A DNA stretch of 64,000 nucleotides from Sparassis latifolia (Eukaryota > Basidiomycota > Agaricomycetes > Polyporales > Sparassidaceae), in assembly GCA_018466975.1 (NCBI GenBank), contig CM031563.1, forward strand, positions 744,001-808,000, given 5' to 3'. The notes beneath the pieces were generated by a model that made no database searches, was not told where the DNA came from, and saw only the letters and a program-made list of their open reading frames with translations. Positions 1 to 11,290 of the stretch are shown piece by piece (the first letter of the stretch is position 1; every line of letters begins with the position of its first letter). The position numbers were made by a program, and so were the translations under genes.

Positions 1-1
1 G

Positions 2-271
2 AACCTTCGCATCTGGGTGGGGGACCCAGAGTCGTTGGTCTCGCTCGATACTATCGTTGCATTTGCTGAGGCACGCGCGAGTCTCGGACATACCCTCCGT
101 CGCCTCCTTGTCGAACGTGACTCGGAGATCTTGGACGACGACGCTGATAGTATGCGTTTGCAATCATGCATAGAGCACGTTGAAGTGCGGCCGATAGAGG
201 GCCCGCCTCCTGCGATGGAGGTGCCTGCGGTCTGCACGGAGACGGTACACAAGTATTGGCCATCGTGGTAG
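2..271 (+). CDS. C-terminal end of an F-box/LRR-like protein (5' truncated)
   Basis: An open frame enters from the left edge (first full codon at base 2) and ends at TAG 269-271, giving about 89 residues. The tail contains EVPAVCTETVHKYWPSW-like residues and a preceding VEVRPIEGPP stretch. I associate this with the C-terminal ends of agaricomycete F-box-type hypothetical proteins, whose last segment often reads as a short paragraph of charged and aliphatic residues followed by a Trp-rich end. The F-box itself would lie upstream, outside the window. The family call rests on resemblance only; the protein could be any large fungal protein ending here. No intron signals are needed in this piece. 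Confidence 0.45.
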   Translation, partial: NLRIWVGDPESLVSLDTIVAFAEARASLGHTLRRLLVERDSEILDDDADSMRLQSCIEHVEVRPIEGPPPAMEVPAVCTETVHKYWPSW

Positions 272-467
272 TCCGTGGTGGAGTTGAGCCTTTTCGGACT
301 TTGTCTGTCGTCAGAGTTGAGTATCCTATTGTCCGTGCTAGATGGCAATAGATCCAAAGCCGTATACCATCTACTATCATACCGTACGAATACCGTACTT
401 CTAATCCTATCTGCACTATTGACATCTTCGAATAGCTTCTCAGATCGGAGCAACCATATACATGACT

Positions 468-1974
468 TTACTTGTGTACTGTAGCCTCTTTCATCTCATT
501 GCTCCCTTCCACACTTCCTTCCACACTTTGGCCTTCGCATGGTTCTTGTCGACCCTCGGAATCCCAGTCGAGCTTTCGTCCAAGGTACAGAGCGACCCAA
601 GTCAGTGATAGGAGCACCGGAACTTCGACGAGGGGACCTATGGTTGCAGCCAGTGCCTGCTGGGAACCGACGCCATACACAGCGATTGCCACCGCAATTG
701 CAAGCTCCTGTCATGGGACCAGAAGGTGAGTTTGAGCTTTATTACGAGGACATAGGCGAAGATCACTCACAAAATTATTGCTGGCAGCCGTGAAGCTCTG
801 CACGACCGTGATATCGTAACCCCACCCTTTACCGCGTCGCCTTCCCAGCCACCGCACGAGCGCGAACGTGCCTACCCACATGATCGTGAAGTATAGGATG
901 AGCGGGACCATGACGCGGAAGACGGGGCCGATGTCGTGCACTATGTGATGACCTTGGTACGCGAAGAGCACGATGACGGTGTAGAGCAGCCCCAAGGGTG
1001 CAATAGGGCCAAGGTATGGAAGCACGTATGTATACAGGAAGGTGCGGGAAGTGAGGTAGAGAAATAACATCCGGGTAATGAGTCCTGCAGCGAGCGGGAT
1101 CCCAAGGTACTATGAAGATATAGGTGAGTTGCGGGCGAGCGAGGCCAATGATTGGAGGGACTTACGATGAGCACAGATATAGCAGCGTCTCCGTATGAGA
1201 CGTGGATGGCGTTGCCGGCACCTTGGCCGCCGACGACATTGATGAAAAATAGAGCATACGGTGCGTATAGCACTATTTGCAATGTACTGTTGACTACAAC
1301 GAGGATAGCGCAGTACTCCATGTTTCCTCGTGCCAGATCCGTCCAGACCATCACCATTGCGATGCAGCGGGCCACGCCGACCATGAGCACGCCTGCTCGA
1401 TACGCAGGAAGGTCCGGGAGTGTCGCCCACGCTAATGCTAACATTATAAAAGGCGCAACGATCCAGTTCAGGATGAACGAGAGCAGGAGCTGTGCGAGCA
1501 TTTCCCGGGTGGGAAGCGTGCGGAGTAGGGATTCGTACTGCACTTTGGTAAGGATGGGGTACATCATGACAATGAGGCCGATGGCGATAGCTAACGGAGT
1601 GAAACAAGTGAGTTTATCGACCAAATTCGGAGCGACTGCACTTACGGACTGAGACACTTTGAAGGCGGACGGTGTCGAATGCGGCTTGGACGCCAGGGAC
1701 GAACTCGCCGATGAGAACTCCCGTGATCATCGCCAGAAGGATGGCGGGTGTCAAGAGCCGATCTATGATACTGAGGCGCTTTACCAGTGCTTAATGAAGT
1801 GTGAACGAATTTTCGTCAGGATTTCGAGGGTGCTAGGATTTAAAAGAGGTGAAACGGACCTCGCGGTTCACCCTGCATGGGCGAGGGCGTGTGCAACACA
1901 CCATCAGAAGCTACCTGATCGTGCCCAAGCGTCGACATCCCCTCTTGAGTTGTTTCTGTTGTTGTGGAATCCAT
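468..1974 (-). CDS. ACR3: ACR3-family arsenite efflux transporter
   Basis: Five exons splice cleanly: 1974-1872, 1789-1646, 1590-1166, 1109-771 and 707-468, giving 416 residues, close to the usual 400-430 of fungal ACR3. ACR3 (bile acid:Na+ symporter superfamily) exports arsenite, and sometimes antimonite, across the plasma membrane using the proton gradient. About ten hydrophobic segments are visible. The signature [12 protein letters not shown] places the conserved transmembrane-4 cysteine near residue 158, and [18 protein letters not shown] near the C-terminus carries the conserved glutamate that follows the last GT-AG junction. The start was chosen because this ATG opens a short soluble tail and all four junctions stay in frame. 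No arsenate reductase lies next to it. It starts 288 bp from the divergent, broken SDR gene. The call is firm; exact metalloid range is unknown. Confidence 0.95.
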
Positions 1975-2262
1975 GTCTGACGGAGTAGAGAAGGAGAAGG
2001 AGGACGAAGACTCAGCCGTGCAAATTCATTTTGAAGTCGAAATTGATGTTCGAAGTCAAAATCAAAGTCTTCCAAAAGCGGGTAGTGTACGTCCAAATAA
2101 GGCAGGTAAGTTCGTTGGTGATCGTGCTTCGGAGACATGGCTGAGATCGCTCTCCTTTTCTTTCCAACCATATTTCGCCGGCCTGCGTGTTGACTTTGAC
2201 TCTACGCACGCTCCTACGGAACACCATTCGTCTCCCCTTTCCTAGAAACCACTTCGTTCACA

Positions 2263-3416
2263 ATGAAGGCAGCTCTCAACATGCTCTCTGGAAAATCGAA
2301 GTTCAGTGCATCGGATGTCTCTAACCTGCAAGGCAGAGTGCGCATTATATGTCAAGGATGTAGACACTCCACTTACCTGCATCTTCTAGACGGCCGTAAT
2401 CACTGGCGGGACAGATGGCATCGGCTTTGAAGTCGCTCGGGCTCTTGCCCTCGCTCAAGCCGGGTCATTCTCCTCTCCCGCGAAGGAGAACAGTGCGAGG
2501 ATGCCATATCCAAGATCAAAAAGGCACAGCTCAAAGAGACAGGACCGCTCGCCGACGTGACTTTCATCGAGTGCGATCTCGGCAACTTGCAGCATGTCAA
2601 GAAAGTCGGAGACCAGATCAGGGAGCAGGAACCTCGACTCGACCTCGTACGTTCTTCGTCAAACTCGGTCAAATGTGCCCGCTGACAACGCCACCAGCTC
2701 ATCTGTGTTGCGGGCATCGGCGTGAACTAGTCCGACGTCTCCGCCGAGGGCCTCGACTGTCACTTCATGGTGAACCACCTCGGGCACTTCCTCCTCACCA
2801 ATCGCCTGCTGCCGCTCATCCGGCGCACCGCGGCCCGCGACGAGTCGTCCATGCCGCGCATCATCTGTGTCTCCTCGTCTTTACACGCAGCCGCGCCCTC
2901 TTCGGTCCGCTTTGCGTCACGCGAGGAACTCACGCGCGGATCGGACGTCGGCTCGGGGGAGCTCGACCCGACAGGACTATATGCGCGCAGTAAGCTTGCA
3001 AACATTCTCTTCGTCAAGTACGGGCTGGTGGAACGTGTCCTGGGCCCTGCGGGCGACCGCGTCCTCGCGCTCACCACGCATCCCGGGGCGGTACACACGG
3101 GGCAGCAGGACCAGTTCAAGGACAGGTACGGCTCGCTGTTCGAGAACCTGATGAAGCACACGACGATCCCGTTCATGCGTAGCCCAGAGCAGGGCAGCGC
3201 GAGCACTCTGTGGGCGGCGACGAGCGAGGGGTGGAGCGGGATGCGAAGAAGTGGCAGGGAAAATACATTACCGATCCCGAGGTCGCTGGGCAGGAGAGCG
3301 CCATGGCGTGCGATAAGGAACTGGGAGGAAGGTTGTGGAACCTCAGTGAGGATCTCGTCAAAGAGAAATTGGGCGACGACAGTCTGTTATCCTGGGAAGA
3401 AGGGAACGTTATGTAG
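2263..3416 (+). pseudogene. Short-chain dehydrogenase/reductase pseudogene (retinol dehydrogenase-like)
   Basis: Translated pieces in different frames align in order with a classical SDR of about 320 residues. They include TGGTDGIG (NAD(P)-binding glycine motif, after a first intron ending near 2390), a stretch ending in EQEPRLDL before an intact GT-AG intron (about 2649-2698), GVN followed by the HLGHFLLTN segment, and YARSK with catalytic Tyr and Lys near 2981. Three lesions break it. The frame shifts near 2460, where a few bases are missing between AQAG and VILLSR. An in-frame TAG lies at 2728-2730. A second shift between about 3226 and 3245 moves the C-terminal part (KKWQGKYITDPE) to another frame, ending at 3416. 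The intact introns and residue-level conservation suggest recent loss. An assembly error is possible for a single shift but unlikely for three lesions. Confidence 0.85.
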
Positions 3417-3775
3417 AGGGACCTCATGAGCAGGATTGCTTTGCGTAACGGACATCTAGTGCGCTGAAGAATGGTATAACAGTGGATCCTGTAGCGTTAG
3501 AATCGTCATCTGCGACCTGTACATGTAATCGTAACTCGAAAAGTGGAGATGACTGGCCTTTATAACGAAAGATGAAATGCTTGGACGTCCGGAGTAGCTA
3601 AGATGGAACAACGCACCAAATACACAACAACGGAAGAAAGCAAAGAGATGCATTGATTTTTGAAGGTACAGGCGGTGAGGTCCACATGCGACGCAGCTCC
3701 CCTCGCCCCACTCCTACACTCCAGACCACCATCCGACGCCATAAATCACACTTTGTACATAGGTAGTGTAGAGAC

Positions 3776-5088
3776 TTATGACACGACGGACCACACGCGG
3801 ACGAGGTCATCTGTGAAGCCACCGAAGAGCGTCTGGCCGTCCGAAGACCAGGCGATCGACACACACTCGGGTTCCCGTGAGGACGCACTCTGTGCGAAGT
3901 CGGGTTTGAGCTCATCGACAATCGACCTGAAATTAGCGCACATAAGTACGATGTTATTGTGAGCGGTCTGAAGTACTAGGTACGCACTTGCTCTCCAAGT
4001 CAAATATCTTGATGCAAGTTGCTGTTGCTGCGCACAGCCAGTAGCGGTTAGGGGAGAAGACAAGTGCATTGACGATGTCGCCAGCCTCGAGGGAGTAAAG
4101 GTGCTTGCCCTCGTTGAGGTCCCACAGCATTGTGATACCGTCCTTGCCGCCCGACGCCGCGAGCGAACCATCGGGAGAGACAGAGACGGTGTTGATGTAG
4201 CCAGTGTGACCATAGTGGTTGGTCTTGAGCTTGAACTTCGACAGCTCCCAGACCTGTTAAGGGGTCAATACTAGTCAATCGTCACGGGAGGAGAATTTGA
4301 ATAAACGGTCAGAGATCTTGGTGATTGATATGGTCTCATTGAGGTCGCAACCTCTCTGAAGTAGCAAATATATTGTAACATCATGCCGAAGTAGAAAGGC
4401 GAGAGAATATCGTGAAACCAATCGGACTCACCTTTACGACCTTGTCCCACCCACAAGAGACGATAACAGGGTTCAGGACGTTCGGGCTGAAGCGGACGCA
4501 CGATACCCTAATGCCCAAGTGATGGAAAAATGATTCTACACCCCAGTATGAATAATCAATCGTGTACACTCACCATTCAGTGTGACCATCGTCCTTGATG
4601 TCGTACTTGCACTCCCCGAGGGTGTTCCACAGCTTGATTGTCTTGTCGCGCGAGCCCGAGACGATCTGCCTGTTGTCAGCACTGAAGCTAACGGACAGGA
4701 CATCGGAGGTATGGCCGATGAATCGGCGAGTGGTGAGACCGGTATTGAGGTCCCACAGGCGTAGGGTGTGATCCCACGAGGAGGAGAGGGCGAACTGGCC
4801 ATCGGATGAGATGACAACGTCGGAGACGAAGTGGTTATGCCCATGGAGGATGCGCTTCGGGTAGCCGTACTGGTCCTCATCGCGGGTCAGCTGCCACACA
4901 ATTATTGTCTTGTCTATCCGTCACGACACGTCGGGAGAGGTATCAGGCTGGTTAGAGGATATATGCAGAGCTAGTAACAGACCTCGAGAGGCGGTTAGAA
5001 TCATGTCCGGGTTTTCGGATGAAGTCGCAATGGCGGTGACCCAGCCCTTGTGGCCGGCCATAGAGCCGAGGTAGCGGAGTTGTTCCAT
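3776..5088 (-). CDS. cpc2: RACK1/Asc1/Cpc2, ribosome-associated WD40 protein
   Basis: Five exons (5088-4983, 4913-4574, 4507-4432, 4253-3988, 3926-3776) give a 312-residue protein, the normal RACK1 length. It is a seven-bladed WD40 propeller that sits on the 40S subunit head and acts in translation control and kinase signalling. WD repeats are visible throughout, for example [10 protein letters not shown] at the N-terminus, [43 protein letters not shown] and a final LVRVWSVVS. The ATG follows a pyrimidine-rich leader and has [16 protein letters not shown], as typical of orthologues. Introns are 45-70 nt except the third (4254-4431, 178 nt), which carries a C/D snoRNA annotated separately. Upstream is 860 bp without another gene. 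Confidence 0.97.
4304..4389 (-). ncRNA. snR24: U24/snR24-type C/D box snoRNA inside a RACK1 intron
   Basis: On the minus strand the 178 nt third intron of RACK1 contains box C ATGATG (4384-4379), a TTTGCTACTTCAGA guide block ending in a D'-like CAGA (4368-4355), a C'-like AATGAGA (4340-4334), a CACCAAGATCT guide and box D CTGA (4312-4309). A short CGG/CCG terminal stem brackets the boxes. Both guide blocks match what I recall of budding-yeast snR24 (U24), which directs 2'-O-methylation of neighbouring residues in the large-subunit rRNA, and yeast snR24 also sits in the intron of the RACK1 orthologue ASC1. The host relation is therefore conserved. The RNA would be released from the debranched intron. 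Exact ends are estimated. Confidence 0.9.
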
Positions 5089-5948
5089 GATGTAGAGTGT
5101 GCGACGAAGGGAGTGCGGGGGTCGTCGGCGTTGGCGGCGGTGTCGAGCTGCTCCCCGCTGTTGCGATAATTCTGCACGGGACTTGTGACAGCCACCGTGA
5201 CCGGTACTGTACAGCTACGGCAATTGCCGAACTTATAAACCCGCGTTCGACGCCGATCAAACCGAACTTAAGGCCGTGTCTCTTTCTACTCTTTTGCTCC
5301 TCTATAGCTCTACACCTTTACAGCACTTTCAGCAGAAGAACTGAGATCATGTCCTTCTTCGCAAACTCGAGATCTCTGCACGGACTGTAATAATTACTGA
5401 GGTCAGTACATGTAGTTCATCTTCGTGGAAGTGTTTGTTTTTCCCCTTCCCAAGTGATGCTATCTAGTTATATTTGCTACTTCAGAGGGTTATCCCAATG
5501 AGACTACTTTTCCACCAAGATCTCTGATGCACTTCACTTCTCATTTCTGTACTTGAGACTGACCGTCAACCCTCAGATCACACCGGCGTGGTACACTGCC
5601 TGGTACAGATGTGTTACATCAGATCTAGAACAGGATGTCAGTTACACAGCTCGAGCAGTAGACATTGTTCTGGTGTGTCGTCGTCATCCGATCACAGGCT
5701 GAGTTGGTCCCCTTACGGTAGCTAGTCGGGTTGTTGTATATAATCTTCAATGGATGCGTGTCTTTTCCACTTCTCTTCGTCCCAGTCTATGGCGTGCTGT
5801 GGTCGTTGCGTTTAGTTCGCGTTCTCCTCGAGTTACTCCTGCTCCTTGTACAATTTCTGCTATTTGGTGCCGTAACGTCACGTGTATGAGGTCTATTGAC
5901 TCATCCACTTTGTTACTCCGGAGAGCCTGAGAGTGCATGTCTGCAGCC
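5089..5948. other. Intergenic, divergent promoters of RACK1 and nucleoside hydrolase
   Basis: No convincing gene. The left third should hold the RACK1 promoter and 5' leader. The rest has stop codons in all frames and no family signature. The two genes start 861 bp apart and read outward. Confidence 0.5.
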
Positions 5949-7677
5949 ATGAGTTCAGACGGTTTTTACACTGGCAAGATTCCTGTGATCAGTGTGTACT
6001 TATCTGGATATCCATGACGGTGGAACTTACGGCTGATCGTGCTCCAATACAGTTGATACAGATCCAGGCGTCGATGATACTCTAGCGATGTTCGTACGCC
6101 TACATGATAATTCGGCGACACCATGATCTTGAGTATTCCACTAGTTTGCTCGCTCTTACTTCACCTGAGCTTGAAGTCTTGGCTATAATTATCTCCTTTG
6201 GTACGTCCATCCCCATCTCCCAACTACTTTATGCGTTAAGAGCATCGCGACCATAGGCAACACGGACACTCAGGCGTCATAGTGAGTTTTAAATATATCT
6301 TCTGTGAACCTAGGCTGGTGATAACACAACCAAAGTGCGAATATACTGAAGATCTACCAAGCAATTGCCCGCCATATTGACTGCCACCCAGAAGACAAAT
6401 CCCAATTCCCCAACTATTCTCCGCCCACCAGAGTTATCCTGGCCAGAGGTTCCGAAGGACCTCTGGAAGGCGATCTGCATAGTGCACAATATTTCCATGG
6501 ACGGTAAGACATTTCACCGGACCAGGTGCTGCTGTATTCACCTCTACATCCGCTTCGTCAATAAGAGACGGCTTGACAGAACTGTCACAACGTCATCCCG
6601 ACTTGAATGTCAGCGATGTCAACCCGACGGATCACCCTCAGTTGGAGTTATCTAATACATGGGGTCCTGAGCTTGTGCTTGATCTGATCCGCGCACGACC
6701 TGCGAGAAGTATTACATATCTTGCCCTTGGACCCCTCACGAATCTAGCCCATGCTATGAGACTAGATGGTGACCTCATTAGGAGTCGCATTGGACGCGTC
6801 GTATGTATGGGCGGTGCGTTGGATGTACCTGGGAACACGAGCCCAGTAGCAGAATGTAAGTGGATATTCTCGCTGATGCCTTTGTGATAAATAGCACTAA
6901 TTTCGTGATGCATTGCGGTCTACTAGTCAACTTCTTTGCTGACCCATACGCTGTCCAAGAGCTACTCACACCGACGAAGGTTGACTCGGGCCTGCCTCTA
7001 GAACGGTTTCTTCTTCTCCCTCTCGACATCACAACGCCCCACGAATTGCCCTTCCCGTACTACAAGGACAAGATAGACCCGGCCTTCCACTCCACGGCCG
7101 TACCGTCCCAGGCACAAGGAAAGCCGCCGCTCGTGCATTTCACCAGCTCGTTCCTGGAGCGCACGCGCGAGATCATGATCGAGTTCGGGAAAGATGCGAT
7201 GGAGCTGCACGACCTCGTCGCGGTGTGGTGCGCCATCGAGAACCCGCCCGTTACTGATGAGACCGAGGGCGGTCTCCCTGCCGTCCGTTCCGGGTGGAAG
7301 GCGACCAAGAGAAGATTCGAGGTTGAACGGTCAGCATCGCGGCGCATATCTTCAGTGCGACCCTCATATCAATATCTCTTAGCCTCGGAGAGATCTCCCG
7401 CGGCATGCTCGTCGTCGACCGGCGGGACGAGCAGGGCGCCTACGATCCGGGCGCCAATCGCGCACAGGTGCAAGCAGAGCTTGAGCAGCACCAATTCCAC
7501 CATGCCGGAACTTTCGAATCCACGGCGTTGCCTGCCCAGGTAGAGCTGGAACGGCCACCCGTTCTGCCGCAGGAAGGCGCGGAGCAGCCTCTCGGTGTTC
7601 CATGCATCGTAAAGACCCCCGGACCTAGTGTCTTACTCACACTCATGCTGAAGAGAATTTGGGGTGTCGCGGGTTAG
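5949..7677 (+). CDS. Inosine-uridine preferring nucleoside hydrolase family protein
   Basis: Eight exons (5949-5991, 6053-6093, 6134-6200, 6257-6281, 6336-6503, 6566-6855, 6927-7329, 7383-7677) give 443 residues. The family hydrolyses the N-glycosidic bond of ribonucleosides to ribose and base for salvage. The calcium-binding signature IDTDPGVDD lies at residues 15-23, rebuilt across the first intron. SFGNTDTQAS spans exons 3-4, GRVVCMGGALDVPGNTSPVAEFN carries the NxxxE(F)N region, and ELHDLVAVWCAIE contains the late His-Asp pair. The ATG at 5949 was chosen because it splices in phase to the Asp motif. Exon 4 is only 25 nt and intron 2 only 40 nt. The C-terminal 95 residues are longer than in minimal bacterial enzymes, as in other fungal members. 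It converges on the transporter gene with a 280 bp gap. Substrate preference cannot be told from the sequence. Confidence 0.9.
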
Positions 7678-7957
7678 AAAGCGTGGTGCACCATTATAGA
7701 TCTCCATTGTCCTCGAGTTTGCTGCCCCTCGATAGCTCGGCATCGCGCCTCGAAAATGCCATTCGGGCTTGGACGGTGCCAGTAGGAAGGTCGGATTTAC
7801 CGGTAGATCTACAACTTGACTACAATACAATAGAATTTGTGCATGCGTGTACGCCGAACTTTCAGCAATGCTTCCTATGACGTGCAAGGGTCGTAAAAGA
7901 GTGATGTCGTCCATCGAGTGAATGGGTTGGAATGAACGGCGCCAGGAACGCGCGTTA

Positions 7958-10203
7958 TCATAGAGCCTCCACATATGCCTCGGTGGTCTTCTTCTCGAAG
8001 TCCACGGGAGTCCCTGGCTCGGGATCGATCTCCGCACGCTTCTCCTGTATCTCGTCGATAGTGCGGAAGCGGAATCCTCCCTTGACGGTTTGACTGATGA
8101 CCATTCCGCTGTAGCGAAAAACGCCGCAAGGCGAGGTGAACTTCTGCAACAGGGCCGTCCGATGAGTCGGCACTTACACAGCATAAACCGTCATTGCTAC
8201 ATAGCCACTGAAAGGTACGATGTACGAGTGCGCAACGTTCCTGTCCGCGATCGACCCTTGGGCTGGAGGGTACCATGCACCGCCTCCCACGCCCTGATAT
8301 CGAGGATGTCAGGAATCTTCTCCATCGTAACGGAAATGGATCGACTGACCATGACAACTAAGCCAGAGCCGCGCTTTGTGTGTCGACCCAGGTTCTTAGT
8401 GGCGAGTGTGAAAATGACCTTCACAGCAAGGCTGATCAATGTGTGTCCTACCGACTACTGAGAGGCGGGGGTAGTGCTCACAGGGTAGCAAATCGACTCA
8501 AAGAAGAAGAGACCGAAGAGGCAACCTATGCCGCCCCTCCCGCCTGCATACGCAACGCCCAGAGAGAACGCACAACAGCCAAAGCCGAATACTGTCAGCA
8601 TCAGCGCGGGGTCAACAAAATTCAGCAGCGCGGCGCCGATGAATCTATTTGCCAACACAATGCTTAGTCTGCGCACAAAGCATTCAGATCAGCACTCACC
8701 GTGCTCCCGTGAAGGTGATTTGACAGTACGAGAAGAGCTGGCTGGCATGTGATTCCGATATGCCTACATTCTGGCCGACGAGGAAGTTCACGGCAAAGGC
8801 GGCCACTCCGACTTGGGCGCCGCTGAAGAGAAGGACTGTCAGGAAAATGAGTTCATGAGCATAAGAGGGAACTCGCGTGTAGGTTGTCTGTGCTACCCTA
8901 CATCATAAACAAACATTATATTCAGAAGTCGATCGCAAGAATTGTTGCAAATTGTTACCAGCCGAAAATACAGTGGTACTGTTTCCAGAAGGGTTCTTCC
9001 TCCCCATTGAGGCCTACACTCTGCATCTCCTCCGCCAATGCGTCGTCATTAATCTCAGGGAGAGGGCAGAAACTGAAAGCAAGGGTCAGATCTTCGTCGA
9101 AGACAAACAATGCAAAAACTTAATCAACTCACTAGAATAATATATTGAGAACAAGGCCAAACCCGGCGACGGCGACATATACCCTGTGGGGTTGAATTCC
9201 ATCAGCGTTTGACGTACACACTCAGTGAAGAGGAGCAACCATTGGACTGTATAGAGCGTGGTCGCATTCTTTCCTTGGAAGAACCAGCGCGACGCGATCA
9301 TGGGTCCGGCAAAGGAGGCGACACCCTGGAAACCCTGACTGAAATTGAGGCGTGCGGCCGCATATTTGGGCGAACCAAGGACGGAGATGTATGAGTTGGC
9401 TGCCACTTCCAGACACGAGAGTCCACAGCCTACAGAAAGCGTACTTCTGTCAATACGCATAGCTCGAATGCGGCACGTAACTAATACGGGGTACGCACCA
9501 ATGACGAACGTACTGGCTACAAAGCCAGGGTATTTTTCGTACTTGGCAGAGGGCCAAAAAAAGATCGCGCCTGTTCACATCGTGAATGAGTGTGCAAATG
9601 ATGGTCGAGACATAATTGGTCCCTACCTATGGAGTAATATGTGAGACCCATATGAATCCCTTTCTAGAGGCGACTTCACGTCGGCAGGAGAATTTCGCGC
9701 GCGATCACGACGGCAGACCTTATATCCATATTTCCTCATCTGTGAACATTCTTTGAGAAAAGATCTCAGAGATAGGAGGAGAACCAATGTACTCACGAAC
9801 GCTCCAGCAATAGGTGCATAGACGAAGTACGCTCCCTTATGATCAGGTCAAGGCTGCTTAACTAATACTGTTGAAATGAATGCGAAGACGTACAAAGTAT
9901 GCCAACTGGAGCATCGTGCTCTTCAGCTTAGAAATCTTGAATACGACTTGGAAGTGGGCATTGAGGACATCGAGAAGCTATTCGTTGAGCAATTCATCGG
10001 TAATCCCACACAATCAACAGAAGTACGGAGCACTCACGCCGTACGCAAAGCCCCACGTGAAGAACAGCGTCGTGACTAGTGTAAACGCAAAAAGCCACTC
10101 TCTCCGCGAGAGCTGAGCGCCTACATCGCGAACGCAAAAAAATTATCAGCCAAATACGGTGGGACACGCAGATGGGTGACTCGCCAGTCGTTCCCGCAGC
10201 CAT
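7958..10203 (-). CDS. FucP-like major facilitator superfamily sugar transporter
   Basis: About thirteen small exons encode a twelve-helix MFS protein similar to the L-fucose/H+ symporter branch and to fungal homologues. Markers in order are TLFFTWGFAYG and LLDVLNAHFQ (helix 1 and loop), QLAYFGAYFV, YGYKKGIHMGL (the loop 2-3 motif), GAIFFWPSAKYEKYPGF, CLEVAANSYISVLG, ARLNFSQGFQGVAS, GAQVGVAAFAVNFLV, SHASQLFSYCQITFTGARL, KNLGRHTKRGSGLVVM and a hydrophilic C-tail ending AYVEAL before TGA 7958-7960. Two introns need GC-AG splicing with donor GCGAGT: the first one after MAAGTT, and the one before GAQVGV. The ATG at 10203 is favoured because only that GC donor restores the frame, so the N-terminus is less certain than the rest. 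Probable plasma-membrane uptake of a hexose or deoxyhexose; the substrate is inferred from family only. Confidence 0.88.
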
Positions 10204-10638
10204 GGCGTGAAGAAGGCGAGGAACACATTCGCGCTTCCTTCATCGCCTGCTATATAGGAGATGGCAATGGTGGAGCCCCGCTTCATGCGTGCAGGATGAA
10301 GATATAGAGAAGCGAGCCCGCATGACCTGGGGGAAGTTGACACGGTCCGATATAGCATCTTCCCACCGCGATTTCTCCAGCCTGGAGTCGCCTAGGGAAG
10401 GAGACGATGCATCTTGTGACGGATATCATCTGACACCAGCGCACCTACAATTTACAGGGAGGACACCTAATCTTCCTGCCACAGAAGAGAGCACGAATCG
10501 CTCGGTCACGCCGGCGCCTGGTGCAGTATCGTGTGTGATGGAGTACAAGTGCGACTACTAGTACTGTTGCCTTTCAAAGACTCGCGTGTCGATCGCGACA
10601 AGGCACGTGCACTGGTGGCACCAGGACCCCCCGTAACT

Positions 10639-10977
10639 TAGACCCGTTTGCATAAAAAGCCGCAGATCGCGACTCGCGGTGAACTGTTTGTTCGGAACAA
10701 ATATTCCCTTGTGCAGTATGTCAGGTGGCGGGCAAAAAATCTCGTTTGCTTGCTCGACCTGTTTGAGGGCTTCGTGAGGGCCTCTAGTCTCTGCAGGCAA
10801 GTCCTACAACCTTAACTCCTTTCCGATGCATCCGGTGACCGCGAGGCCTGCGCCAGGCTATGCGGCTGCCGAGGATTTCCAGCGCCACCCGGTCTACCGC
10901 ATATGATCTTGTTTGTGCGGGACAAATACGTCGCCGCGAAATCGCGAACTGCAGTTTTTTATGCAAATGGGTGTAGA
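10639..10977. repeat. Imperfect inverted repeat pair (foldback remnant)
   Basis: The left arm (about 10639-10695) reads ACCCGTTTGCATAAAAAGCC followed by a CGCAGATCGCGA block. The right arm (about 10915-10977) read on the minus strand gives ACCCATTTGCATAAAAAACT followed by a GCAGTTCGCGA block. The arms match at roughly three bases in four over some 50 nt, with about 220 bp between them. No target duplication is evident. It could be an old MITE or a foldback element. Confidence 0.5.
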
Positions 10978-10997
10978 GCTCCGATCCCCCCGGAGGC

Positions 10998-11290
10998 CAT
11001 TTTTGGGGGTTAGGAGACGGTCATTTTCGGGGGTTTCGCACCCAAGGTCCCGGCCTCCCGGCCGGTTTCGGGAAACAGTGGGATCGAACATCTGCGGTGA
11101 GAAATGGGCTTCCGCCGTTCAAAACGAATTTTCGCCGGAAAATCCTTCCACGTTGAGGGTCTCCAGGAAAATTTCTCCCAGGAACCATTTTACGGGGGTT
11201 TCGCACTGAACCTCGGGCCAAAGGGGACACTTTCGGGGATGTCTGCACATAAGTTGTACCGGTTTCTGGACCATTTTCGGGGGTCCGAGA
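10998..11290 (+). repeat. Degenerate repeats of a CATTTTCGGGGG motif
   Basis: Related copies start at 10998 (CATTTTTGGGGGTT), 11022 (CATTTTCGGGGGTTTCGCAC), 11186 (CATTTTACGGGGGTTTCGCA) and 11272 (CATTTTCGGGGGTC), with a weaker ACTTTCGGGGATG copy near 11228. Spacing is irregular, so this is a diverged dispersed or tandem repeat rather than a clean satellite. No protein family is recognisable in any frame. Confidence 0.5.
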
